A stretch of 64,000 nt of DNA, taken from Ooceraea biroi (Eukaryota > Arthropoda > Insecta > Hymenoptera > Formicidae). The notes beneath the pieces are model-generated. The model saw nothing but the letters and a program-made list of their open reading frames with translations, had not been told where the DNA came from and made no database searches. Where the stretch lies: positions 1,612,001 to 1,676,000 of the forward strand of contig NC_039514.1 of assembly GCF_003672135.1 (NCBI RefSeq), read 5' to 3'. Below, piece after piece: positions 54,177-64,000 of the stretch (position 1 is its first letter; each line of letters opens with the position of its first letter). A program made the translations under genes and the position numbers.

Positions 54177-54677
54177 CACAGGTGAAAAATTTGTGTTAAA
54201 TTTAACAGATATCACATGTCCCAAACGATCCACATAAATTTTTGTGTTAATTTAACATAATATGGATATGTTAAATGGTGACACTAATATTATGTTAATA
54301 TTTTAACCCAAAATGAAAGCAAACTGCGAAGTAATTTGAAATAAATTTTATGTAAAATCAACATATTTTTAATGATAAAATTAACTCGAAAAAAAAGTTA
54401 TTTTTACATACATCTTTACTCTCAACATAGTTTTCTGTAAAGTTTAACAGATAAAACTTGTCACTAATAATACGGAACATATCTATTGTGTAAAATTAAA
54501 AAAAGGTGCACAATGTGTAATTTTTACACTTTTTTTAGTTGTTTTAAAAATTTAACACTTGAGTTAAATTAACACAACAGCAACATGTTAAATTAACACA
54601 TGAATGTGTTAAATATTTAACACAAAAATGTTAACCGGCACATTTTTTAACAAGAAAACACAAATTTTCCAACTGTG
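54177..54677. mobile_element. MITE-like AT-rich element with 21-bp imperfect inverted ends
   Basis: The left end CACAGGTGAAAAATTTGTGT(T) (54177-54197) and the complement of the right end (54657-54677) agree at 19 of 21 positions. The body is very AT-rich and full of tgttaa / ttaaca motifs in both orientations, for example near 54,193-54,260 and 54,560-54,640, so each half can fold on itself. No coding frame is seen. No convincing target duplication: only CA flanks both ends. Superfamily unknown. Confidence 0.55.
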
Positions 54678-57600
54678 CAGTAAAAATCAGATGAAACTAT
54701 GTGTATGAAAATTAATGAAAGCTTTACAAAGCGGGTAAATCTTTTCAGATTGCTAAAAATCAAAATAAACTCCCTCTAAATATAAACGTAATTATGAATA
54801 AAACACGCATAAATATTAAAAAATTACTATGGTTTAATTTTACAAAATAAAATACAAAACGGATCGCTTTGTAAAATAACAAATGCACAGTTGAACGGAA
54901 AGGTCATTGCACGTTTAATGTAATTTAATTTAATTTAAAACTATTTCAGAGATACCTTCTCATACGGTTGACATATGACACGATCGATAACCTAGTTAAA
55001 TAAAGTCAAGTGAAGAATGACTATCTAATACGTGCGATTCCATGATATAGAAGCTAATCGATATATTTAACAGACGGAACACCAGGTATAGGTCACGCAC
55101 CTACAGAGTCTTTCAAAGCTCTAATAAAATATATGTTCAAAACATGTATTTTTCTTATTTATCCGAAAAAACAATATTTTGCAAATTAGTAGTAATAACA
55201 ACAATTTTTATTGCATTATAAAAAAAGAAAAAGAAAAGAGATATAACTGTTACGTTTTGTGAGGACAATTTTCCAATGGCGATTGTTTCAGAAAAATATT
55301 TATTTTAGTTGTTTCTTAGAAAAATCTAATTGCTTTTTCAAATTATGTTTGCTTGTTAGAGAGGTAAGAAATTTTGGTGACAGTATTTAGTTTGGCTACA
55401 AGGTAGCGTAGGTACATACCATATATTATATAGTGGTATTGTCGTATTGAGAGAAAATCGAATAGAAGAGAAACGAAGAAGATGTAGAGAGAAGAGAGAG
55501 AGAGAACAAGTAAGCAGCGAGAGAACCAAACCGACCTGTCTGAGTCAACCGGTCTAACCACATGTTTGCCTGCGAGTCGCTATGCAACCGGATGGGGTTC
55601 GCTCAGAACCGTAAGCAATCTCCGTTAAGCCGCATTTACACCAAAGAATGAATCAATCGATCCAGGCGTAGAGCGACGTTTATCCGTGCTGTGATCAGTA
55701 CCACAAAGAGACTCTCAACATACCAGCATACCCGCATTTGCAAACGTCCTATGTGGTCCCTAATTTAATCCCTTGTGTTACTCGACTTTTCGGATTCGGA
55801 TTTCCCAAAGACACGCAACGGTGGTGAAAACGGACGCAATCCGTGAAATACTACCCTCGCGAATATAGGCCAAACTCTATGTCCCTACCTCAAGAGGAAA
55901 CGGGAAGCGTGATCACGAACGAACAAGAACGTATCGCATGAGTAGTTGTTTATACGTATCACGCTTAAAATATTCATAAGCGAAGTTCTTTATTATGAAT
56001 GTATATAGGGCAAGTCTGGGATAGATAGATGTCATAGTTTTCTCTCTCGCTCTCCCCCTTTTTTGATTGCCGAAAATATACTCTTTTTCAATAAAAAATT
56101 TTAAAAAACTAGGCTAGTATTTTATTTAGTATTAGTTATTTTAATGTTTTCTTTCATAAAATGTTTTTGTTTTTAGAACTATACAGGGTGTTCCAGATCT
56201 ACCGTATAATAGTATTCCATAAATGATCAACTATTTCGGAGCTATTATGAGATTATCCTTGCTAACCGAGACAGATGACAGCAGCACCTTATAAATCGTG
56301 GCGGGCATGAATGAAAATTGTACGACAAATTGGCTACACAATACAGCTCTAAATAAACCTGAAACTTTGGTTCCTGTCAATTTATGCCAGATACTAATAA
56401 CATACAAAAAACTTTTCAGCAGGCAATAAAGATTAAAATGAAATTATTCTCACAATTATGATGCTTTTCTGCAGAACGCTAAGCTTCCTCTTGCAAACGC
56501 AACTAAAGCTCACCACAAATTAAGTGATAACACAGCAGTGTAGCCAGTAGCGAAATTAGAGCAATTGGTCACCTCTCTCGTGTGACTATTTATCTCGGAA
56601 TTACTCTATATTGCTATTCATCAATACATATAGATCAATACATATACATGTGCTCGTGTGTGTATGTAATGTATAAAATATAAAAAAATGAAGAGACTTT
56701 AAAGTGCTTTATAGATTCGTCCTGGGAATATCATTGATCTAAACACGCGCATATTCTTTGACACCGATAATTATAATATGCACATGTATTCGTGCTCGTT
56801 TTTTTGATACGAATAAAAATGCAACGATGCGTTGGCACGGCTTAAAGCATTAAGATAGTATTGCGTACATCAACAATGCACGCACATGTATTTAATGAAG
56901 AAAGAAGCCGTCGCAGAATTTGCATTTACAATATTCATGCATCATACACGTACGACGACAACGAGTACTCACGAGTACAAAAGGCCATCGATGACATATT
57001 TACAGTGCATCGAGCACACAACATTTAAATTTTAGATGACCAGACAGCATACCGTTGTACTCGTACGCGCTGTGTCGTACGCTCCGGGTCGGATAGCTGT
57101 AATTCGCTGTATTCCCCCTGTGTACCCCTCCCTCTCACTCCCTGACACATACACATATATGGACCCCTCGAACCGTCGTTTTTAAAGTTCGATCGGATCC
57201 GGAATGGGGCTAGATATTTGCCCATTCGGATATCTCGCACAGCTTCGTTGTTCAGCCGGATATATTGCCCGTGGATTATTGGAAGTCCACGACGAATGAT
57301 TGGTTACACGAAATTTGATTCTCCTCACCGTCACTTTTTTGTCCCTCGTTCGATATCCGAATGAGTGTCTCGAAAATAGGTGCAAGCAAAACTCTTGAAA
57401 ATGTCGCGCGCAATTTATTGTCACGATGTAATTGATGTATCGAACCAGTGAACAATTATTAACGTATCCATGTACGTTATACCCATCGACGGTATCTTTA
57501 TCGACATGACGGCAACATTATCGCGCGCAAATCATTAGGTACCATCGGAATGGAAAGCGGAAATGATATAAACTTGGTGAAACTAAAGATGCCCGAAGGC

Positions 57601-59192
57601 AGAGAACGGAGAGAGGGAGAGAGGAGATTCGGGGTAATAGTTGTATGAGCAGAGCTGCATCAGGACAAACCGCTACGAGCACATGGACACGGATATGCAG
57701 CTAAGCCACATCTCGCGTGGACAGAGCAGAAAAGAGAAAAGAGAAGGAAAATGGAGTTGTTACGCCTCCTACACGGGAATACGCTTTGAAATTTCCACTA
57801 ACTCCGACTATGCATCTCGAATTTTTTACGTGTACGTGAACGTGTACGAAAACGAAAACGCGTTTGACGGAGAACGACGCTTCGTTCTCGGTAGCGTCGA
57901 GTAGCCTCTACTACTATACATCACGAGAGAAATCGTGATCCTCGATCAACTGATGACAAAATTGTTCCATTTCCGCAGATCTAATCGCGTCGGAAGAATG
58001 AATTTTTCGGAAGTAAGAGCCATCTACAAGTTGAAATTAAATTTGCAAAGTGAAACGGTGTAGCGTGACCAATCTCGATTTTGATCGCGTTCCTATAGTG
58101 ATACACCGATTGCCGAATTATGGTCCTACTCTTTGCAGCACGAAGAAACAGAAGAAAGAGATAGCGCGGGGAGGGGGATTCGTAGAATATATTTCAATCT
58201 GGTGCACACCAGCCAACCGGAGATTTAATTAAAGATGCATTGCGCTTCGTTTCTAAAGTTGAATGAAGCTCAACAGCGCGAACTTGGGCTCGTCCTTGAT
58301 TACGTCCTATCGCGCCACGTATACATTTTATTTTCTCCACCATGAAGCGTGCGTATATCGCGGCTGTGCGATATCAATTAAACTTTTTCTGCCCTTGCGT
58401 TTGCCTTTCGAATATCGCCGATGAACAACCTAACCGATGGATCCGTAGGCAAGGCACGAACTTTGTTTTTGCCCCGCGATGTTACGCTCTCTGCCTTTGC
58501 CGCGAATTAATTGCAATCGACTGACCGGCAGTTATTTCCGCGGAATTATCGTAGCAATGAACTTTCAAAAGAGCGCGCTCGCCGTACGCCGTACGTAATC
58601 GAGAAAATTTAGCCGTGCTTTCATCGTCCTTTTTTATCAGTGCCCGATCATTCGATTGTTCCACGTGTTTCCGAGTCCACTTGGATTAATTAAACGCCTG
58701 ATATTAATTAAATTCCGAGCGGATAGATACGCAATAATTCGGAAAATGCTGCGCGATCCGTACGCTTTTACGAATTCGTTTTAAAGTGTACGTGATTAGA
58801 TCAGTTGCTAACGTTTCTCGACATTTCGGCTATTCTCTGATAATTTAAGAAAACGGTAAAAGGAAAAGGTAATTTAAGGAAACAGTCAAGTGTAAGGTAT
58901 TCGAAATGGAGTCTATTAATCGGATATAAAAGCCGACGGATATGTTAGGTGTAGATATTAGTTCGGTGCTTTCATAGTTTAATGCTATCCGACTGGATAC
59001 CCGAAAGAAAGATTTCCACAATAATTTCTACAGTAATAAATAAAAATAATATGTATGTGTGTCAAAGAAGAGAGGACATTGCAATAAAATATATTATAAT
59101 AAAACCTGTTTTCTGTATTATTCTGTACTATTTTATTTATAAACTATTTTATGTTCTATTCGTTTTTCCATTGTACGTTGAAGTACCCTTTA
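54678..59192. other. non-coding stretch apart from the solitary transposon end
   Basis: Contains a GA-rich run (about 55,487-55,506) and the solitary transposon end at 56,184. No supported gene. Confidence 0.55.
56184..56560. mobile_element. solitary transposon end, CAGGGTGTTCC type
   Basis: TA followed by CAGGGTGTTCC at 56184 shares its first bases with the end of the mariner-like element at 29376, and this terminal sequence is widespread among mariner-like elements of insects. No opposing end was found downstream, so this is a one-ended or decayed fragment. The right limit is a guess. Nothing in the segment encodes a transposase. Confidence 0.35.
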
Positions 59193-59421
59193 GTTAAAAC
59201 TTTGGTTAAACTTTAACTTGTCAACATCTTGCGCAGACTCGATGCAAACACATAACCTCAAAATAAATTTATGCTATGCATGTCGATTTGTTTATGTCAA
59301 GACAGTAATTTATAATAAATAAATATGGAATATAAGCTATGTATGTTTTATATTGATCCTTGTATTGAAGAATGTGTCAAATGTGCTCGAACAGAGCTTA
59401 AACTTTAATCAAAGTTTCAAC
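59193..59421. mobile_element. 229-bp MITE with TA flanks (Tc1/mariner-like)
   Basis: The left end GTTAAAACTTTGGTTAAAC and the complement of the right end GTTGAAACTTTGATTAAAG agree over about 20 of 25 bases. TA lies immediately outside both ends (59191-92 and 59422-23), as expected for TA-targeting transposons. The interior has no open frame of note. The short length and diverged ends indicate an old, non-autonomous copy. Confidence 0.55.
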
Positions 59422-59879
59422 TATTATTGAAAAAGTCCTAAGAGAATCGTATCAATGTATGATCGTACGCTTTATATATAGATGTATCGTGGTGCGTTTT
59501 CAGACCGCGACAGAGGTTGACTTTCTTCCAGCTTTCGCCATCGATCCTCTAGATTCACTCGATCGTAAAATTCTAACTAATTCTATGGCATTTGGGCAGA
59601 TAAATTGCGAGAGTGCCATCGATAGTATCGCGTTTAAAGAGCATAACGCATGGTTAGGATTTAATTTTAATATGAATAATTTGTTCGAATTACGATTTCA
59701 GTGGAGAATACATGCTCCGTGTATTTTTCTGATAAATTTTAATAGAAACATCGCGATCAAACATAAGATGAAAGTAATTTTGAACCGAAGCAGTTCCGAA
59801 ATGGAGTCATTGTGACGTATCACGTATGCTAAAAGGTGGCACGTGACGTCGATAGAAATCACGTCGTCGTCGATAGACT

Positions 59880-60560
59880 TTCCAATTAATAATGCCCCGA
59901 GTGGCTACGAACGGCAGTGTAATCATAATCAATGAATGCGTTCAACTTACCGACGTCACCAGAAATTCTGCATCCGTGGCACGGCGTATCAATCAGAGCA
60001 ACGCAGTCTTATCTCCCTCTCGTTCTGTTGCGCTCATTATTAATCACACACTTGACACTGGGACACCAATAGCCGCGCGATACGCACACCACGAAAGCAC
60101 AACCGCGAGAACGCGATGGAGGGATAAACGAGCGTTTGAAGCGTTTGAAGCGAGCAACAACGGATGACGGACAGCTCGGGCCTCGGCGTCGTTCAGGTGG
60201 TGGGCGAGAGAAACCGCCGACGTAACGACACTCGTGCGATGAGCGACCGGCTCCGACTGTCGACTGCCGACCACCCGCGGTACTATCAAGGCCGACACGC
60301 GAGCTCGGCCCTCTTCGTCGCGTTTCGCCTCCGCAATCGTGATACTACCACCACGACGACGTAACCCTTTGACCGTTCGCGGGCAACCCCCCGCGTGATG
60401 CACCGGCGCGACTGCCGAGCACCCTCGAACATCACCGAGTTTCCACGAAGTCGAACGGCCAGTGCGTACAATGAACTCGCGTTGACGAATTTCTTCCTCG
60501 ACAAAGGAAAAAGGAAAAGAGCCCGTACGGAAGTCAAGTACGGTATCGAGTCAAGGCGCT
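59880..60560. promoter_or_regulatory. CpG-rich block, possible promoter or first-exon region
   Basis: This ~680-base block is clearly richer in G+C and CpG than its flanks and is open in several frames on both strands, which follows from the low frequency of TA. A TATAAATA at 60630-60637 lies just to its right. Such blocks in insects often mark promoters or first exons, but I could not assemble a coherent protein from it and see no clear gene. The zinc finger gene starts about 1.5 kb downstream. Confidence 0.25.
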
Positions 60561-61759
60561 CGAGAAGATGGAGAATTCGATTAAATCGATGATCAAAAAT
60601 ACGACTTTGAAAAACACGTCGTCACGTCGTATAAATATCGTTTGTGTCACTTGAAAATTCAAATTCACGGTGTTCGCGATGGAGAAATACCAACCCAATG
60701 GGATGGAATATTCAGATGGCATCGAATTACGGAGTATCATCCTACGGAGTGCAATACGCCGACAGTTTTCGTGAGTTTAAATTCCAATTTGAGCCGGGCG
60801 ATTTCGTTGGTTAATCTCGCTGGACTCGTGTGGTAGCGACTCCCTCGCGCAGACGTGGAAACGACCCCGACGAAGGAATTTGTAAATTCGACTCGAGCGG
60901 GGAACTTTTAATCGTCCATCAGAGAAGAAACGAGGAGGAGCGCGGAACTTTTCGCATAATAATTCTTTCGTAGTAATCCATGGTGAATCCTCTGCCACTA
61001 TATTCGTCACGAAGAAATGATTCGCGTAACATTTTCCATATCCGTGGCCCCGGCACTGACACACTAATTCTACAAACACTCACCGAAAAAAAGATTAAAT
61101 TATTCAGACTGCACATTTTGTGTTAACACACAAGTAATCAAATCGAGGATTCGGTCAAGACGGAAGCATTTCGAAGCATTCAGTCGTAAATTACATGAGA
61201 ACAATTTCTATCACTAGATATTATATTAGCCGTAAAAACAGTGCATTGCACACGTAGGGCCAAACGGATAACTCCAAACGTTATTATTCGTTTGTACGAA
61301 TATGTGCACAAAGTGCTATGTTCGTATGCGCGGCTATGTTACAATCTCACCTGGGAAATCAGTCTCGCTTCTCATTGCGCCTTTGATAAATGTTACCGTG
61401 GGATGCAAATCTGCGTGGATAAATGCGGTTCTTCTCATTGTCTAATCAAAAAGCTCAAATTACACAATCGCGCGCGACTATAGAAGACTAACTTATCGAT
61501 ATGTACTATTTAGTTATAACGTAATGATAACACTTTACTATATTGTTTATCGTTAATGTGTATACAATATAGTTTATTGAGTCTATATAATAAGTTTAGC
61601 TTTCTCCAAGAAAAGCAGAATGGCAAACACAACGTGCAGAAGAAAGGCTTATATGCATGGATGAATTAATGGTGATTATTATTCGGGAGCAGCGTTCTTC
61701 TATTCCCCTTTAGCTATCGAAATTCGCTTCAAGTGACTTCAATTATATTTCTTAAAACA

Positions 61760-62077
61760 AAATGTCTTATTGATATATGTTCTTGTTCGATATTGGATGA
61801 TCAAAATAGGCGGATACTTAAAGCGCTCCGATCAAAGGTGCCGACAATCGCACGCGACACGTTTATACGCCATAGGCGGAGAGAGCTACAAAGGCATCAG
61901 TACTGCTATATTTCAGTTGCCATTTCTTTCGTATCTTTCGTTCCAACTAGTTCCTAGTCTTGTGCTTGTCGTCCATCGAGTAGCATCGTTAGTAGAAGAT
62001 ATATAGATATAAAGTTCATAGCAACAGGTTAAGAACAAGTATTAATACAAACAAAGAACAAGTAAAACAAATCGAAG
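61760..62077 (+). promoter_or_regulatory. probable 5' UTR / promoter region of the zinc finger gene
   Basis: This segment runs directly into the start codon with no acceptor-like sequence close to it, so transcription probably starts within it. TCAGTT at 61913-61918 resembles an arthropod initiator (TCAGTY). A TATA-like gatatatagatataaag sits near 62,000. Either could be used; both motifs are short and frequent by chance, so the exact start is unknown. Confidence 0.25.
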
Positions 62078-63684
62078 ATGGAAGGGAACACTCCACCTAA
62101 ATTGTTTACACTAAAAAACGGTAAGTTTTTTTTGTATATTATTGTACTTTTTGCCGATTTAATACATTTATAATGATGTTTGCAAAACTTGTTTCGCTCC
62201 TAACGCTGATTATAACAATCAGTTGCATTATACGCAACTGATCTAACGCATTACAGGGTTGATTTACTGCGTATAAACGCTGCAGCAATTATTTAATTTC
62301 GTCGCTTTTCGGTCGTTACTCGTTTATCGCTTGCATAAGGGGAAACATTCTTTCCCTGTATAAATTCTTGTCATTTCTGTTACACTTATTTCTGCTTCTG
62401 CTTTAATTTTCTCCGAAATAACAGCAAGAGCAAGAGAACTTGGAGTATTCAAAAGTTTAGCATAGATTGGTAACTGAAACCGAAAAATTCTGCTAAAAGA
62501 TGCTGCGATTATTATACATGTGACACGTAATAGCTGTTATGTTTTTACACTTTCGCTAGTGGAATGAATAAAATTTCTTCGACGTTACAAGTGCAATTTT
62601 CTTGTGGAATACAAATCTAAGAGTTAAGGCACAAGAATACACGATCTCATGCCATTATAATAATGATATCTTAATTTATCTACAGATGACAAGATTGCTA
62701 TTGAAAGAAAAGTGATCAAGAAAAGTAAGGGAAATTACGAGTGTACAATATGTAATAATGTATTTGATCGTCGTTATAACGGTCTTCGACACTTTGACAG
62801 ATTTCACACCAGCATTGAATGTAAAACATGTTGCAGTAAGTGTATTTTCATTACTTATTATATTATAGCGTATTAAGCGGATAAATCCATTTAAAATGCA
62901 TGTAACCAAAATTATGTTTTTTTGACGTAAATATTGTACTATAGGATAAGTTGAGAATGTTGGCATCTGGCTTAAATGGATTTATTTTCATAAATTTCTA
63001 TAAAATAAGGTGTTAAGAATAATCTAATATTATATAATGACATGTTACATGCAACATTATATTTTTTCATGAAATTGTCATAAAGTGTACGAATATAATA
63101 AATATTCCAACTGCCGTTCGTGAATACTGTACTTTCATCATTTTCTTTCATGTGTAAAGTATAATGTGTAAATTATTTTCTAATTCTTAGGGAAAATGTT
63201 TTCTACTAAAGGCGAGTACTATGACCATCGCGAACAGATGCATAATGACGTAAAAAGATACGGCAGGCAATGGAAAGACAAGCTTTCCAAGTTCGAGTAT
63301 TTAAATGAGGAAACTGGAGAATCTTCGTCTCGACAGAACGAAATACCAACTGAATCGAGAAATCGAGAAGTCGATATGTTAAGTAACAGTGTTACTTCTG
63401 ACATGCAACCAAACACCACAAGTTTGGAAAGAGATCCAAAGAAAACTCCACATCTGAAAAACCGCACATGTATGGATAATCATGATCAGAGACGCGTAGT
63501 ATTGCAGGATATTGAGAATCCTATTAATGACACGACGAACAACGTGTCGCAGAATGTTACTAGGATGCATTCTGTAACATCACAGAACGTTCCACAAACA
63601 GATAAAGAAAATATTCGAGTATACGCGTGGAACTATAAATCGGAGTCAGAACTAAAAATGGCTTTAACTTCCATTAAGTTTTGA
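62078..63684 (+). CDS. C2H2 zinc finger protein, three coding exons (228 aa)
   Basis: Built by joining 62078-62120, 62686-62835 and 63191-63684. Both introns (565 and 355 bp) are phase 1 with GT donors followed by AAG and TAG/CAG acceptors (tctacag, attcttag). The start has purine at -3 and G at +4 (cgaagATGG). Finger 1, residues 34-55, is C-x2-C-x12-H-x4-H with Phe41 at the expected core position; the usual Leu is displaced by one. Finger 2, residues 60-82, is split by intron 2 (codon 65). Cys60 and Cys64 with His77 and His82 give standard F-x5-Y-x2-H spacing, while Cys63 is an extra cysteine. The remaining ~145 residues are polar, rich in N, S, T, D and R, and look disordered. The fingers suggest nucleic-acid or protein binding, probably nuclear; targets cannot be told. 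No BTB, ZAD or KRAB domain is visible. An additional 5' exon or alternative start is possible. I do not recognise the orthologue. Confidence 0.75.
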
Positions 63685-63991
63685 ATCTCATCTTTTCGAT
63701 GATGTAATTGCAGCTGACATTAAGTACATCAAATATCATTATCACTTTATATAAATTATTTGAAATACGGATGTGACACAACGGCGTAAAACTAATTCCT
63801 TCAGTTTTATTATATTATACATATTATGCTATACATGTATTCATGCAGATTCATCTATTGCATTGCGTTGCACACCGCAAAGATTCATCTTTGTCATCTT
63901 GTTTTCATCGTGGCACAAACTTACATGTTTTGTTCGCGCGCTTAATACTCAGAGTGCTACATTAACTGCATATAATAACTTTTTGTATCGC

Positions 63992-63997
63992 AATAAA
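63992..63997 (+). terminator. possible polyadenylation signal of the zinc finger gene
   Basis: AATAAA lies 308 bases after the stop codon, at the very end of the window. It is the only canonical signal I noticed downstream of the coding sequence. The hexamer is common by chance in AT-rich DNA and the downstream GT-rich element is outside the window. Confidence 0.3.
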
Positions 63998-64000
63998 TTG

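Noticed and set aside
59459..59815. 118-codon + strand open frame
   Set aside because: No domain, no convincing splice borders, directly adjacent to a MITE; not enough to call an exon.
62215..62245. Small inverted repeat atcagttgc ... gcaactgat in intron 1 of the zinc finger gene
   Set aside because: Nine-base arms with a short loop occur often by chance; too short for a microRNA precursor.

Overview
This is an animal nuclear DNA window that is almost entirely non-coding. It is moderately AT-rich, CpG dinucleotides are frequent (not depleted), and it contains many CT, GT, TA and ATT microsatellites and several small DNA transposons. One element keeps the N-terminal DUF4817-type helix-turn-helix of a mariner-like transposase, a type abundant in insects and especially in ants. 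An insect, most likely a hymenopteran such as an ant, is therefore my best inference; no single conserved gene proves it.

Layout. 1-10,805: no supported gene, only simple repeats. 10,806-11,223: a foldback element bounded by TTAA. 11,224-17,972: non-coding, with one weak exon candidate (13,726-14,116) and a diverged direct duplication (16,709 / 17,132). 17,981-18,473: a hAT-type MITE with matching 8-bp flanks, abutting a long inverted repeat (arms 18,480-18,790 and 19,408-19,708). 29,376-30,136: a 761-bp internally deleted mariner-like element inserted in a TA tract. 30,137-49,863: a gene desert. 49,864-50,544: a 681-bp near-palindrome. Each of its arms carries a hammerhead-ribozyme-like motif, intact in outline on the + strand and broken on the - strand. 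54,177-54,677 and 59,193-59,421: two further MITE-like elements. 56,184: a solitary transposon end. About 59,880-60,560: a CpG-rich block.

The only gene I can build with confidence is at the right edge (62,078-63,684, + strand). It has three exons with consensus splice sites and encodes a 228-residue protein with two C2H2 zinc fingers followed by a polar, probably disordered tail. It is easy to miss because its first two coding exons are very short.

The most interesting signal is the hammerhead-like motif at 50,455-50,508. It has the CUGAUGA box, a 6-bp stem II, a GAAACGUC box with a self-complementary ACGU stem III, and a two-part stem I with an internal loop. This matches the short-stem-III type I hammerheads known from Penelope-like retroelements, apart from one extra U next to stem II.
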